Source: Watersipora subatra (Eukaryota > Bryozoa > Gymnolaemata > Cheilostomatida > Watersiporidae). From it: a stretch of DNA of 64,000 nucleotides. The DNA is taken from the NCBI RefSeq assembly GCF_963576615.1, contig NC_088715.1, positions 51,748,007-51,812,006 of the forward strand. The letters are read 5' to 3'. The notes beneath the pieces are model-generated. The model was not told the origin of the DNA. It searched no databases and worked only from the letters and a program-made list of their open reading frames with translations. Made by a program: the position numbers and the translations under genes. This document shows, piece by piece, positions 46,794 to 57,800 of this stretch (positions within the stretch are counted from its first letter, which is position 1; every line of letters starts with the position of its first letter).

Positions 46794-48322
46794 ATGTAAG
46801 TATATCTAATATTATTTATGGCATTTGTTATCATTGAGCTTTTTAATAATATTTTCGTCAGAGTTAAGTTTGTTCTTGATAGTTAAATCAAGTTGTGTTA
46901 AAAACTTTAAAACATGTTTTTAGGTTTGATGTTCCTTTTGCAATTAGATTTGATTTTTATTAAATCTTGTAATATTGGCATTAAACTTATTAAGTAATTA
47001 TCATATCATACGAGTTCATACCCCAGCAACTATTTTTTGTACTAATAAAATGACTCTTATCTTGTTTTTATGGTTTAAAAAGACAAACAGCCCGGTTGTT
47101 AAACAAAAATTAATAACCTGTTAATAAAACAAAGTTCATCACAGTATCAAAAAAAACTTTGTTTGACAGTTTCTGAAAGTTTTATTGTTACATTTTTTCT
47201 CATGTCCACTCCGAAGTTAATCTTATTTACAACATAATAATATTATATTTTATCTCTTTCATAGTAGAATGTTGCTAGTTCCTTGAAAAACCATAAAAAA
47301 TTTGTTTAACTCAATAAAAAAGTGGTACACCTCGGTTTTATGACAATAATTAGCAGCATTTACTGGGAAAAAACAACGCAAAAGAAATATTGACTTAGAA
47401 TTTTATTGCTTGTTTATTTATAAGACAATTGAAAACACAAGTATTTATTTATTTTATTGCTTGTTTTGATGAGCTAAGCTTGAATTTCTGTTCTGAATCA
47501 TGTTCATTGCTTAGATAGCCAACATCATCTTTAGAGCTTACTTTATAAACTTTAAATATAATTTTGTAAACAATACTCTAGTTATTTTAACAACGGATTT
47601 TTTATTGCATAGAGTAAATACTACAATTCATAATGACAACCAAACTGTATATTGAAGTTTAGTTACAACTTAGAAATGCTAAAATGCTTGTAATCCAAAA
47701 AGTTGCAAATGATTGTCGGGGTTCTTTATACAATTTAAAAACATTTTGATGAAAAAGTTATCAGATTATGAAAATTCTATAAAAATTTTTAATGTACATT
47801 TCCAAGGTATGCCTCATAGTCAAAGCTAACCTGTTTTATGTTTATAGGGCCAAAGGTACAGAAATCATGATGCTTCTTGTTGTTGGACTGCTGATGATAA
47901 AGTTGAAGGCATGTCTTGGTGAAGAAAATACAACTGCTGCAGTTGGTACTCTTTCTACCCAAGTTTCCAATGCAACAACTACGGCAAGTCTTATTGTGAT
48001 GACCACAACCATGAGTCCCAGTCAGGCAAGAATGGCAACTACCCAAAAAATGGATGATGCAATGGCTGCCCGTAAGAAACGGCACATAATCGCAATCACT
48101 CGGAGAGAAGAGAGGATGGCAACCATGCAAAATGCTGATGAAATATCAACCGTACGAAGAGCAGATGATATGACAACCACTCACATAGCAGATGACAAGA
48201 CGACCACCCAGATGGCAGATGATAAGACAGCCACTCACATAGCGGATGACAGGACGACCACCTACATAGCAGATGACAAGACAACCACCCAAATGGCAGA
48301 TCAAATGACAACAACCCTCTAA
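46794..48322 (+). CDS. Small secreted threonine-rich protein, copy B (two exons, split start codon)
   Basis: Proposed CDS: 46794-46795 joined to 47848-48322. Exon 1 ends GAGAT before GTAAGTAT; exon 2 begins GGCCAAAGG after TTTATAG, so the initiator is again AT|G. The 158-residue product begins MAKGTEIMMLLVVGLLMIKL (signal peptide). The middle is very close to copy A, including NATTTA sequons and ARKKRH. The C-terminus carries about seven 9-residue units: RADDMTTTH, IADDKTTTQ, MADDKTATH, IADDRTTTY, IADDKTTTQ and MADQMTTTL preceded by a weak one. Copy A keeps only two to three in frame. An ATG at 46739 opens an overlapping upstream frame (see the findings). Likely a secreted, O-glycosylated repeat protein or peptide precursor; not matched to a known family. 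Confidence 0.72.
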
Positions 48323-48699
48323 AAAGCAAATCAACTTACGTACATCCACTCGGAAAGCAAAAGAAAAGATCCCAGCTCACAAGGCAAGCCAGCGGTCAAT
48401 GGACATTATTAAAGTAAATGCATTAATTGCTATTAAAATAGAAGTTTTGCAGCGACAATACTTAGACAGCAAGAATACTGACACTAAGTTGGTTGGCAAT
48501 TGCTCAAAGAAAAGTTTTCAACTAACCTAAGAGGTGAACAAACCAGTCATTTTTATGGCAACTTTCACAAATAGCATGTCTAAAATACTCGGCACAACAA
48601 TAAATTTTAGGAAGCAGCTCGCTGCAAAATGTTTAGGCGGTTGAGTTCTTCAAGCGTGTCGCCATTGTTTTTACGGCTTTTTAGTGCAACCAGTGCTGT

Positions 48700-48980
48700 G
48701 TTTTGTATACTTCTGTGGTAATTCGTTGTATGCTTTTACCTTTGCAGTGTTTTTATGATATGCTTTTATCTCTCTGGTATTTTACCAAATTTTATATAGG
48801 GCCTATATCGCTTTATTGTACTTTGAATATATCTGTGTTGTCATATTGTATGTTTTATACTTCTTTATCACTATCTTGTATATCTGTGTGGTATTGCTCT
48901 GTATGTTGTATTAATTTGTGTTGTTGTATATTATACCGGCACATGTTTGTGTTTGTTCCGATGTCTGGCTAGAATAAATA
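48700..48980. repeat. Degenerate tandem repeat, copy B
   Basis: The counterpart of 34990-35300, with TATCTCTGGTATTTTACC and TATCTGTGTGGTATTGCTCT units. AATAAA at 48973-48978 directly after it could serve as the polyadenylation signal of the secreted-protein gene, making this repeat 3' UTR. Confidence 0.45.
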
Positions 48981-50149
48981 TAAAACTAAACTGTAGGCAT
49001 TCTCTATGCTTCCTTCCAAATTGCTACAAAATTTTAACTCAATGAAAAATTTCAATCCTGTATGTAGGCTATAACTTTTGCACCATTTGCAAAAAATGTG
49101 CTTAGTTCAGTCATTTGGTTATAGGTAATCGTAAAGAACCAGATGCAATAACAAAAAAGTGCTCAAAGATAAAGCGAAAAAAGGAAATCTTGCTAGCTCA
49201 AAACTTAACAAAAGGTAGAATAGAGCTTTTTAAAAAAATCTTTGCTGACAGTACACAAAAAATTATTTTTAATAATTAAAAAGGCTAGATCTAAAACCAT
49301 TTTTTTTGCTCCTTTCTATTCATCCCTGAGAATTTGGAATACTTTCAAGTAATAATACTGCAACATTCACATAGCTCCGTGTTTAATGGAACAAAAAAGT
49401 TGCTTAAATAAGTTTTCATTGGTGAATAAGCAATCCAAAATTTATTTTCTCGCTATTCTGTAGATTAAAAAGGAAGACTTCACTGCAAAAAACATGCAAA
49501 CAATAATAATATTGAGCCATTATGTAATTTGTGATAAATGTCAAAAATTTTGTACATTGCATTGCTGTCACACACCAATGAGCAGCTAATATGTGCCAGA
49601 TTTTAGGTCGTACATAGATCTGCTGGCATTAGACATGCAAGTAGAACCATTTCATTGACCAGAAAATAAAAAGTAAATACTGAAGTTGTGCCCACGTGCT
49701 TTCACAGGAGCTAATAGCTCCATGTATGTAATGCAATGCATCGGTATGTGTAGCCTGTTCTTGTTAGATAGTCTGACACATAGTATATATACTCTCAGTG
49801 ACTCACACACACTTTGCACATTGTCTCCTATCATGAACTGTCCTATCAGTTACTGACCAACATGTCTGCTTTAAAGCTCTGTCAAGGCTGAGAGGAGTTT
49901 AACTATGTTCCATGAAATTGAGTTGCACCACAAAGTGCTAAAGCATTGTTGCTGTCACGATGTGCTCCAGTTTTTCACTGCAGCAAAATGTTAAAACCGT
50001 GGTGAGGAATATTAAAAGAACATGAGCAAGCCAGTTAACTTTTCTATAAAATAAACTCCGACAATTTAGCAATTTAATATCTTCAAATCAAGTCTCAGGC
50101 AGCACTTACTTGATCAACTCGATAATCATTGTGACTTGCCGTAACCGAT

Positions 50150-50215
50150 AATAATCATAATTGCCGTAACCATAAGCGTTGCCGCCATGACTAGCTATAC
50201 TATTGCACACATAGT
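50150..50215 (+). mobile_element. LINE 3' UTR fragment
   Basis: Contains ATGACTAGCTATACTATTGC, the plus-strand form of the inverse of the 3' end shared by the LINE fragments at 6535 and 13510 (read on the opposite strand). Only this short stretch is recognisable. Confidence 0.35.
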
Positions 50216-50869
50216 TCCTCATTGCACCTTCTTTGTCTTCCATTTCTAACTGTTAGGTCCTTTTTTTAATGACATAAAAAAGTAGTGACTGTTTTATTAA
50301 TGAATGTTTTAGGTCAGCGTTTCTAAAAATCTTAGGGGTTTAAATAATCTATTAACTCTAATACCTGTCAGCAAGCGTGAAACTTTAACGTTGTGCCAAG
50401 TTTTTTATATTGGTGTTCAAAAGAAACTGTGCGTTGTTCTTTGTCGAAGAAACTTTGTTCGCTGAACCAATTTCCCAAACCTATTTATAATTTTTTGTTC
50501 TCACCTTTGTTACTAGTAAACAAACAGCTTATATGATTTATTACATGTAACCAAATTTAAAGTTTTGTCAAGATACAGATTATCCTATTAAATAATGTGT
50601 AGGAATTATTATTTGATAGAATATCGAGTCCTACACATTCAGATCAGATTAGATGCAGCTTCTTGAACCAATGCAATAAAACTAATTACGCATTACGTAT
50701 CATCAGATTTCACAAGGTATTTTTTATTTCTAAACTCAGCGAGAGAAACTTCGATAAGCAACACAGAAGTCATAATCTGTTTTAATTGAAGAGTTATAGT
50801 TGATGAAGAATGGGCTGGAGTCTCATCAAAAGCTGTGTTTTATCTTAATATCTAACTTTGGTGAATGAT

Positions 50870-50905
50870 AGATCATAGGACAGATACCGCTCTTATTATA
50901 GTGAA
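50870..50905 (+). mobile_element. SINE tail remnant
   Basis: CGCTCTTATTATAGTGAAG (50888-50906) matches the shared tail of the SINE family; the tRNA-like head is missing. Confidence 0.4.
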
Positions 50906-51287
50906 GATATGTTTTTTTTACTTTATTTCAGTACCATAAAATTTTTCTTGATTGATTTTTCTTTGCAAAATAATCCTTGCTGGCTATAAAAAAATGATGT
51001 GAATTGAAATTAAATGTGTGCGGTTTAGTTGACCTGTCGTAAAATTACTGTAATTATGGACCATAATCCGAGTAAAAGAGATAAGAATAAGGAGAAAAGT
51101 TGTTAATTCAAGTCAATAATACTAAGGTCATTAAATTATAACGCTAAGTCTAACTTTTTTCATTTTGAGAGGCCAAAGGAGTGAGTTGCGAAGATCTTAG
51201 AACAGTTCAAGCAACTTATATGCATTTTACTGCTCATACGACGTAAAATCCCTATAATGTAAATGTTCCCAGAATGGAATACTTAAG

Positions 51288-51480
51288 TTATAGGACTGTA
51301 ATTGGTTGGCTGTAGATTGATATCGCATGGCAGTTCCTTGTGCTGTCTGTATCAAGCTGACAGCCTTCACTTCTAAACTGCTTCAGAACTGAAGAAGTTG
51401 GCAGCAAAGATGGTAAAGTGGACGCCTTCAACCAAAGGTCCTTCTCTATTGAGACAAATCTGATCATGAGCATGTAACCG
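51288..51480 (-). CDS. Possible terminal exon of an unidentified protein
   Basis: A minus-strand frame of about 60 codons after an AG (ATGATCAG, near 51467) has varied composition (IEKDLWLKASTLPSLLPTSS) and ends with a stop at 51288. It is not low-complexity, but it has no recognised family or partner exon and a poor pyrimidine tract. Chance is a fair alternative. Confidence 0.2.
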
Positions 51481-51553
51481 ATTATACAAATACGGAGCTT
51501 AAAACAAGAGAAGACAACTATGCAACTTAGCTGATGTGAGAGTTGAATATCTA

Positions 51554-53343
51554 CAGTCGTGGCCAAAAGTATTAACACCCCCAACATTTTTTCATATTAA
51601 TTTAGTTATTGCGCTATTACAAGGGCCCTGGCCCACATAAATCATATAATCTATATATGAAAATGGTCCGCAGAAGATTCTCCATCTCTCTAAAGCATGT
51701 TACAGAAGAATAGTTATTCATGGATGGGTACACAGGCTCTTATACATGACTGAGTCAAATCACAACAGTTTAGGACTTTATTTTATTTGTGGAATACAAT
51801 TAGTGTATGTGATTAAACACTCTCAATTGGTCCCAGAAGTCTCAACAAACTCTATGTAATGAGTTGGCCCTGTAAAAAGGCTTCGGGGTTGATATTGCCA
51901 TCCATTTTTTGTTTGCCATCCTTTACTCTCTATCACCACCCAGCATGCCTTGGCATGCTGTTGACCAAGTTCTCCATCCTCTCTGTAGTGACGAGTCCGT
52001 TCCATGCCTTGACAATACCTCTATCAATGTGGCTTTTGTGGTTGGCTTAGCTTTGGTACCCAGTAACTTTTTCTGATGCCATAAATTCTCTATGGGATTG
52101 AAATCGGAGCACTGTGCAGGCCAGCTCAACACCTTCACACTGTGGGTGTCGAACCACTCTTTACACCGTTTGGCAGTGTGACAAGGGTCATTGTCCTGCT
52201 GAAAAGTCCACTCTTCATCTTTGTACAGGTCCCTGGCAGATTTCAACAGCTTGTCTTCCATCACTTTGAGGTACTTTTCAGTGTTCATTCTTCCTTCACA
52301 CGCGTGAATTTTTTCTGCACCACGAGCCGAAAAGCATCCCCAGATCATCACTGTCCGAGGGTGTTTCACTGTTGGCAACACACACACTGTGGTTTGTAGG
52401 CTTTTTCAACAGATCTCCTGACATATTGACATATTCCAGCAATATTTTGAAGCTCAAAATCAGACTCTTCACTGAATATAACATTGCTCCATTGCTCTAG
52501 ACTCCACGATTTGTGCTACTTGGCCACCTCCAAACAATGTTTTTTGTGGACACTGGTGAGCATCGATTTTCTCCTTGGTGTCAATCCATACTTCTGTAAG
52601 ATTCTTCTTGCCGTTCTTGGTGCAATAGATGTACCAGTTGACCCTTTAAGATCCTTTACCAGAGTTGTACTTCCTTTGAACCAGTCCTGGCGGTTCTTTC
52701 TGACCAATATGCGTTCATCTCGGGTAGCTGCAGCCTGTGGTCTCCCTGGCTTGCTGTGATCTATTAGTGTGTCATCCTCCTTATATCTTTTTATGGTGCA
52801 CCTCACAGTTGAAATGTTATTCTCAGTCTGTTTTGCAATAGCTGTGTAGCCTAGTTCTCGCTCATGGAGGTGAATAATCACAGTTCGATCAGTCTCCTGA
52901 AGGTGTTTAGTCATTTTCGCATTTGAAAATTTGTATGAAAATATCCAAAATGCACGCTGGATTTTATACTATTCAAAACCTTTCAAATCTTTTAAAGATC
53001 CACTCAGTGATTACACTATGTCTAGGAATTTATGTAATGCATTGCTTTATTGCTTTGTGTAAAGCATAGCGCATTTGTCTGGAAACTGAACTTGGAGATA
53101 AAAGTCAAAATTTGAATGAAAATATAGGGCCCGTCTCCAAAAGTTTGAACAGGGTTAATCTTTACCCAATTAACAATATTTCATGTTCATCAGAAAGAGT
53201 AGACTTTAAGCTTTAATTTGATGTACACTTTTCATGTTTTAAGCTGATAATAGGATAAGTAACGATTAATTGAAGTTGAGCTAGTTTGGCATTTCACAGC
53301 CAAAGAACGGAAAGAGGGGTGTTAATACTTTTGGCCACGACTG
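51554..53343 (-). mobile_element. Tc1-family DNA transposon (1790 bp)
   Basis: Flanked by TA duplications (51552-51553, 53344-53345). The perfect terminal inverted repeats are 28 bp: CAGTCGTGGCCAAAAGTATT then AACACCCC on the left, with its reverse complement on the right. The length and the single transposase frame on the minus strand are typical of Tc1. The transposase is broken, so the copy cannot move itself. Confidence 0.95.
51826..52914 (-). pseudogene. Tc1 transposase, inactivated
   Basis: Minus-strand transposase with an N-terminal helix-turn-helix pair (LGYTAIAKQTENNISTVR; then the GRP-like motif KPGRPQ at about residues 55-60) and a DD34E catalytic domain. Damage seen: an in-frame TAG at 52516-52518 after CLEVAK; the first catalytic position reads SEES where Tc1 has SDES; a frameshift near 52385 (PQCV/VLPTVKHP); and a second near 51985 before the C-terminal WVVIESKGWQTKNGW. 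The second Asp (FQQDNDPCHT) and the Glu (NPIENLW), 34 residues apart, remain. About 340-350 residues would be the normal length. Confidence 0.93.
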
Positions 53344-53499
53344 TATATTAATAAATCCTACTTTGTCATTGTGTCTGTCTGTGTAAACACTTTTGTGAAA
53401 AAATGTGATCTTACGATTTGTGAATTTGTAAATAATTACAGACTTTTACAGCAAATAATGTAGAACACAAAAATGCAAGCCTTTTTGTTACAGTAGAGT

Positions 53500-53860
53500 T
53501 TAGTATGGTGGTATTGTGAGTAATCAACCATGACTATATACATGTATAACTATATGAATAATTATGAATATATATAGATATGCATAAAAATTTATATATA
53601 TACATATACGATTATATACATAAATATATGCATACAAATATATATTAAATAAATATAAATAAGCATATACAAATATATATAGTTATATATAAATGCATAC
53701 AAATTCATGTATGACTATACATAAATATATACAAATACGTATACAGTTACATGTATACACATAAATACATACAAATTTATATATGTAAATATATATTATA
53801 TATATACAGTATATACAACTATACATATAAATGTATATCTATATCAATATAAGTGTTTGT
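53500..53860. repeat. Degenerate ATAC/ATAT-rich tract
   Basis: Alternating TATATACATA, AAATATAT and ATGCATACAAATA motifs without a fixed period. A simple-sequence region just outside the Tc1 element. Confidence 0.7.
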
Positions 53861-54800
53861 TTGTTGGTTTGTCATATGTCCAGTTATGACGATAAAATAC
53901 AGACAAAAAGCCGCTTCGCACTATTATTGAACTCAGAAACTCCGGTTTTGCATATAGGCACGTTAACCACTATGTCATCTTGCTATAGTATAGAACAATT
54001 GTGGGCATACTTATTACACCTGGCAGTCTTTAATGGCGATCGGTTGAAACACAAGCTCTTCAGCTAGCCCACTTGAACTAGAAAAAGGGAAATACGAGCC
54101 TAGACTTCCCCAAAATGCTAGAAATATTAAATATTTATAGCATAAACTCAATTAAACTTACAGCACACATAAAGAAATTAAAAACAAAGTTAGAATGATG
54201 AATTTTGTATATGTTGATTAAAAATGAGGCTTCTGTGCAAAAAACTTATTTTATTACCTGCGCAATGTCAGGCATTCAGCTAGTATCTCATATTTGATAG
54301 CCTGTCGTGATTAAGGAAGGCATGACTATAGCAAATGTGAGTAAAACTCACACTAGACATGTTAAAATTCTAAGCTCGGCAGCACAGTTTTGCTTATTTG
54401 CATATATGAGCAGAAATTGGATTTCTGAAAATTATAAACAAAAGACATTTAACTAACAGGTTTCCTGAGTGCTCCATTTCATTTATACAAGCTGATTATG
54501 GTGGCTGACCGCTTGTTAAAGGAACACTAAAACCACCAGTACCAAATATGTGGCAGCCAATTTTCATTCAACCAATGAACATTCCTGAAGCCTCACAATT
54601 CACTGATTTGTTAGTATCACAAATCTTCTGTTTCCTTTCTTATGCAGATAAATTCAACAAAGGAATGGCCTTGAGGTCAGGCTCATGTTAAACAAAAGAA
54701 CTCATTTGATGCCCTCATGTTATGGTTTTTATTTCACCAGAGTATTCCACAATGTGTCAATCATGCAATTGATAATCCCCAAGCAAATGTTTCTGACCAC
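53861..54800. other. Intergenic stretch downstream of RARS1
   Basis: No exon or repeat was recognised. The 3' UTR of the arginyl-tRNA synthetase gene must begin here (below 54816), but I see no clear polyadenylation hexamer that I would assign. Confidence 0.4.
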
Positions 54801-54815
54801 TAAATAAGGGTGAGG

Positions 54816-57800
54816 CTACATCCTTGACACTGGCTGCAGTCCAAGTATACTGAATGATTTGGCCATTACATTGGCAGTGGCCTCACAAAGGAGTAATCTC
54901 CCTATGTTCAAACTCAATATCGCACCTACAATCAGATAAGAATTAGTAAACAACTATGTGAACTGAAATAATAAACAGTTTATTTTTCTACAGTGCTTTG
55001 AGTACATGTGCTTAGCTAAAAAGATTCATCGCAAGCCAGAACAGTAGAGAAAACGACTCCTTGTATAACCTATGTAAACATACTTTCAGACATCGTGGAG
55101 TGTACACATTACAAGATGAAGAAAAAATATTTATCAGTTTAGTCTAAAAAGTATTCATAAAATTGGAGTTATCTTACACATATCCCTTTCAACGACATGT
55201 GACCATATTGCAATTATTCCATCAAAGAGCCAAGATTGACTCCATTAGCACATTTGCACATTTGTAGCATACACCAAATGCATTTGGTATTATGCAAGCT
55301 TTATATTTCCATAGATTAACAGTTCAAAATATTTATAAAAATCTCCGGCTAAAGTCATGCTGAAGCCACAAACACGTCTATCCTCCGTCAATGGATTCGA
55401 TCCGACTCCATTATTGCTTACTCTCGTGCACACCAATCAAAACCGATCACCATTCTCCAAAAATTTTGACAGAAATATAATAGGAATCTGAATGCCTCAT
55501 GTGTACGTGATAACGTGACATCTACACTTACTCTGTCTGTAAGCATCATATTTACGGCCTTGAACCAAGCGTCTGTTAACCAAGCGTCCTTTATCAAAAT
55601 TTTAAACCTTAGTCTAACGCTATTTATGATAGTTTACAACCACAAACACTTTTGCTTTTAAATGGAAGCCTCTGAATAAATCGCTGGTCTTTTACTCTCT
55701 GTCCCTGTCTACACATTTGATGGTTGAAAGAGTCTAAACTGTTTGTATACATGTGTGAAAAAATAAATGACAAAATGGCTAGCATGATCTGAAGAGACAA
55801 GATACTGATAGACAGAAAGGAGAGCATTAATACTACAGAACTCGCAGCCATTTGATTAATAGTGAGTAAAGTAACAAAAAATAGCACTAACATCTGGACT
55901 ACTAGCTTGTTACGAGCAGATATCTTTTTGTTTTGCCATGCAATGTTACAGTAAGATTTCCCGCAATATTCTCAATAAATTAGCCAAATATCATTCTGAA
56001 GCTTAGAAAGAACAAGCACAGAAATTCTAGTAGATTTTATCAGAAAGTATCGGTAGTTTTTTTTATCATTTGTGATTGTTTTTAATGTTTGAGCTGATCT
56101 GACTGCCAGGATATTTCAAAATTAAAATCACAAAAACTTGATAGTAGTGAAAATGCTCAAAAGAAAAATATGTGCAAAATAACGCCACTCGTTGAAGCGT
56201 CTCTATTCTGTCCATCTCTTTGTGACAATAGACATTATAATCACACTTTTGCTTGATCCGAGCGATTTAACCATGATGAAGTCTTTTCAATTTTAATCTA
56301 GACACATCCTGGCTGTCAGACCACCTCGAACATCAAAGAAAATCACAAATGATAGAAAAATACCAATACTTTCTGATAAAATCTACGAGAATTTTGTGCA
56401 AGTTTGTCTTTGAAATACAATAGAGACATACAAAAGCTGTTCACACTGAAAGCTCCAACTTTGAGGCACTGACTCACCGGTAGTCCTATCCTTTTCCACG
56501 CAGTAGCAGTTGTCATAAAACTCTGTGTAGGCTCGTGACAGGTCATACAGGTACTCACACAGGTAGTGGATACACAAATCTGCTGTCATCTGAGAAATGA
56601 CCTGTGAGACAAGGTGAGTACTTGTTGACTAGTAGAGGCCCAACCAGTATAAAAGCTCCCTATGAGCTCTGACGTTGCAATCCGGGATAAAAACCCTCAA
56701 AGGGTTTAGAGTACACAGAATATTCTTGTATTATAATTCCATGAACTAACCTCTTTCAAAAAACTTTTGTCAAATTGTGAATACTTTTACAAAAAGAAAA
56801 AAGCATCAAGAAAGACGAAAAACAAAACTTGTTCGCTGAAACTTAACCTAAATACTGTTCTTACCAACACAGCGAAGCCTCACTTATATCTCTCACCAGC
56901 TATTAACATTTCAATTTAAAACAAAACTTGTTCACTGAAACTTAACCTAAATACTGTTCTTACCAACACAGCGAAGCCTCACTTATATCTCTCACCAGCT
57001 ATTAACATTTCAATTTGAAATGCAACATTGGCCACAGATTGTTGTAATGGTGTCAATGGAAAATTTATTTATTACGCTTACCTCAGGAAATCGAAGAATG
57101 AACTTGGCCAATTTCCACTCCGCGTCATGCGCTATCGAAGGGGTGGATGTTCTAGCAGCCTCTGCCATTGCCTCTTCACTTACGTTTGCCAATCGGGCTA
57201 TTGATCTGCATATTAACAATATAAAAAATTGGATACATATATGACAGAATGATATTAGGAAGGGTGGATATAAATCAAATAGAGTGATACTAGAAAGGAA
57301 GGGATGTATATGGATCACATAGAGTGATACTAGGAAAGGATAGATACAGATAAGATAGAGTGATACTAGGAAGGGATAGATACAGATCACATAGAGTTAT
57401 ACTAGGAAGGGATAGATACAGATCACATAGAGTGATACTAAGAAGGGTGGATACAGATCACATAGAGTGATACTAGGAAGGGTGGATACAGATCACATAA
57501 AGTGATACTAGGAAGGGTGGATGCAGATCACATAGAGCGATACTAGAAAGGGTGGATACAGATCACATAGAGTGATACTAGGAAGGATAGATACAGATCC
57601 CATAGAGTGATACTAGGAAGGGATAAATACAGATCACATAGAGTGATACTAGGAAAGGATAGATACAGATCACATAGAGTGATACTAGGAAGGGATAAAT
57701 ACAGATCACAAAGAGTGATACTAGGAAAGGATAGATACAGATCACACAGAGTGATACTAGGAAAGGATAGATACAGATCACACAGAGTGATACTAGGAAA

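Larger units (their letters stand above)
43510..49840. repeat. Segmental duplication, copy B
   Basis: Collinear with 30120-36200. It differs by a 577-bp insertion (43735-44311), a shorter intron in the secreted-protein gene (1052 against 1402 bases), and more 27-bp coding repeats at the end of that gene. The two copies are in direct orientation and about 7.3 kb apart. Confidence 0.9.
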
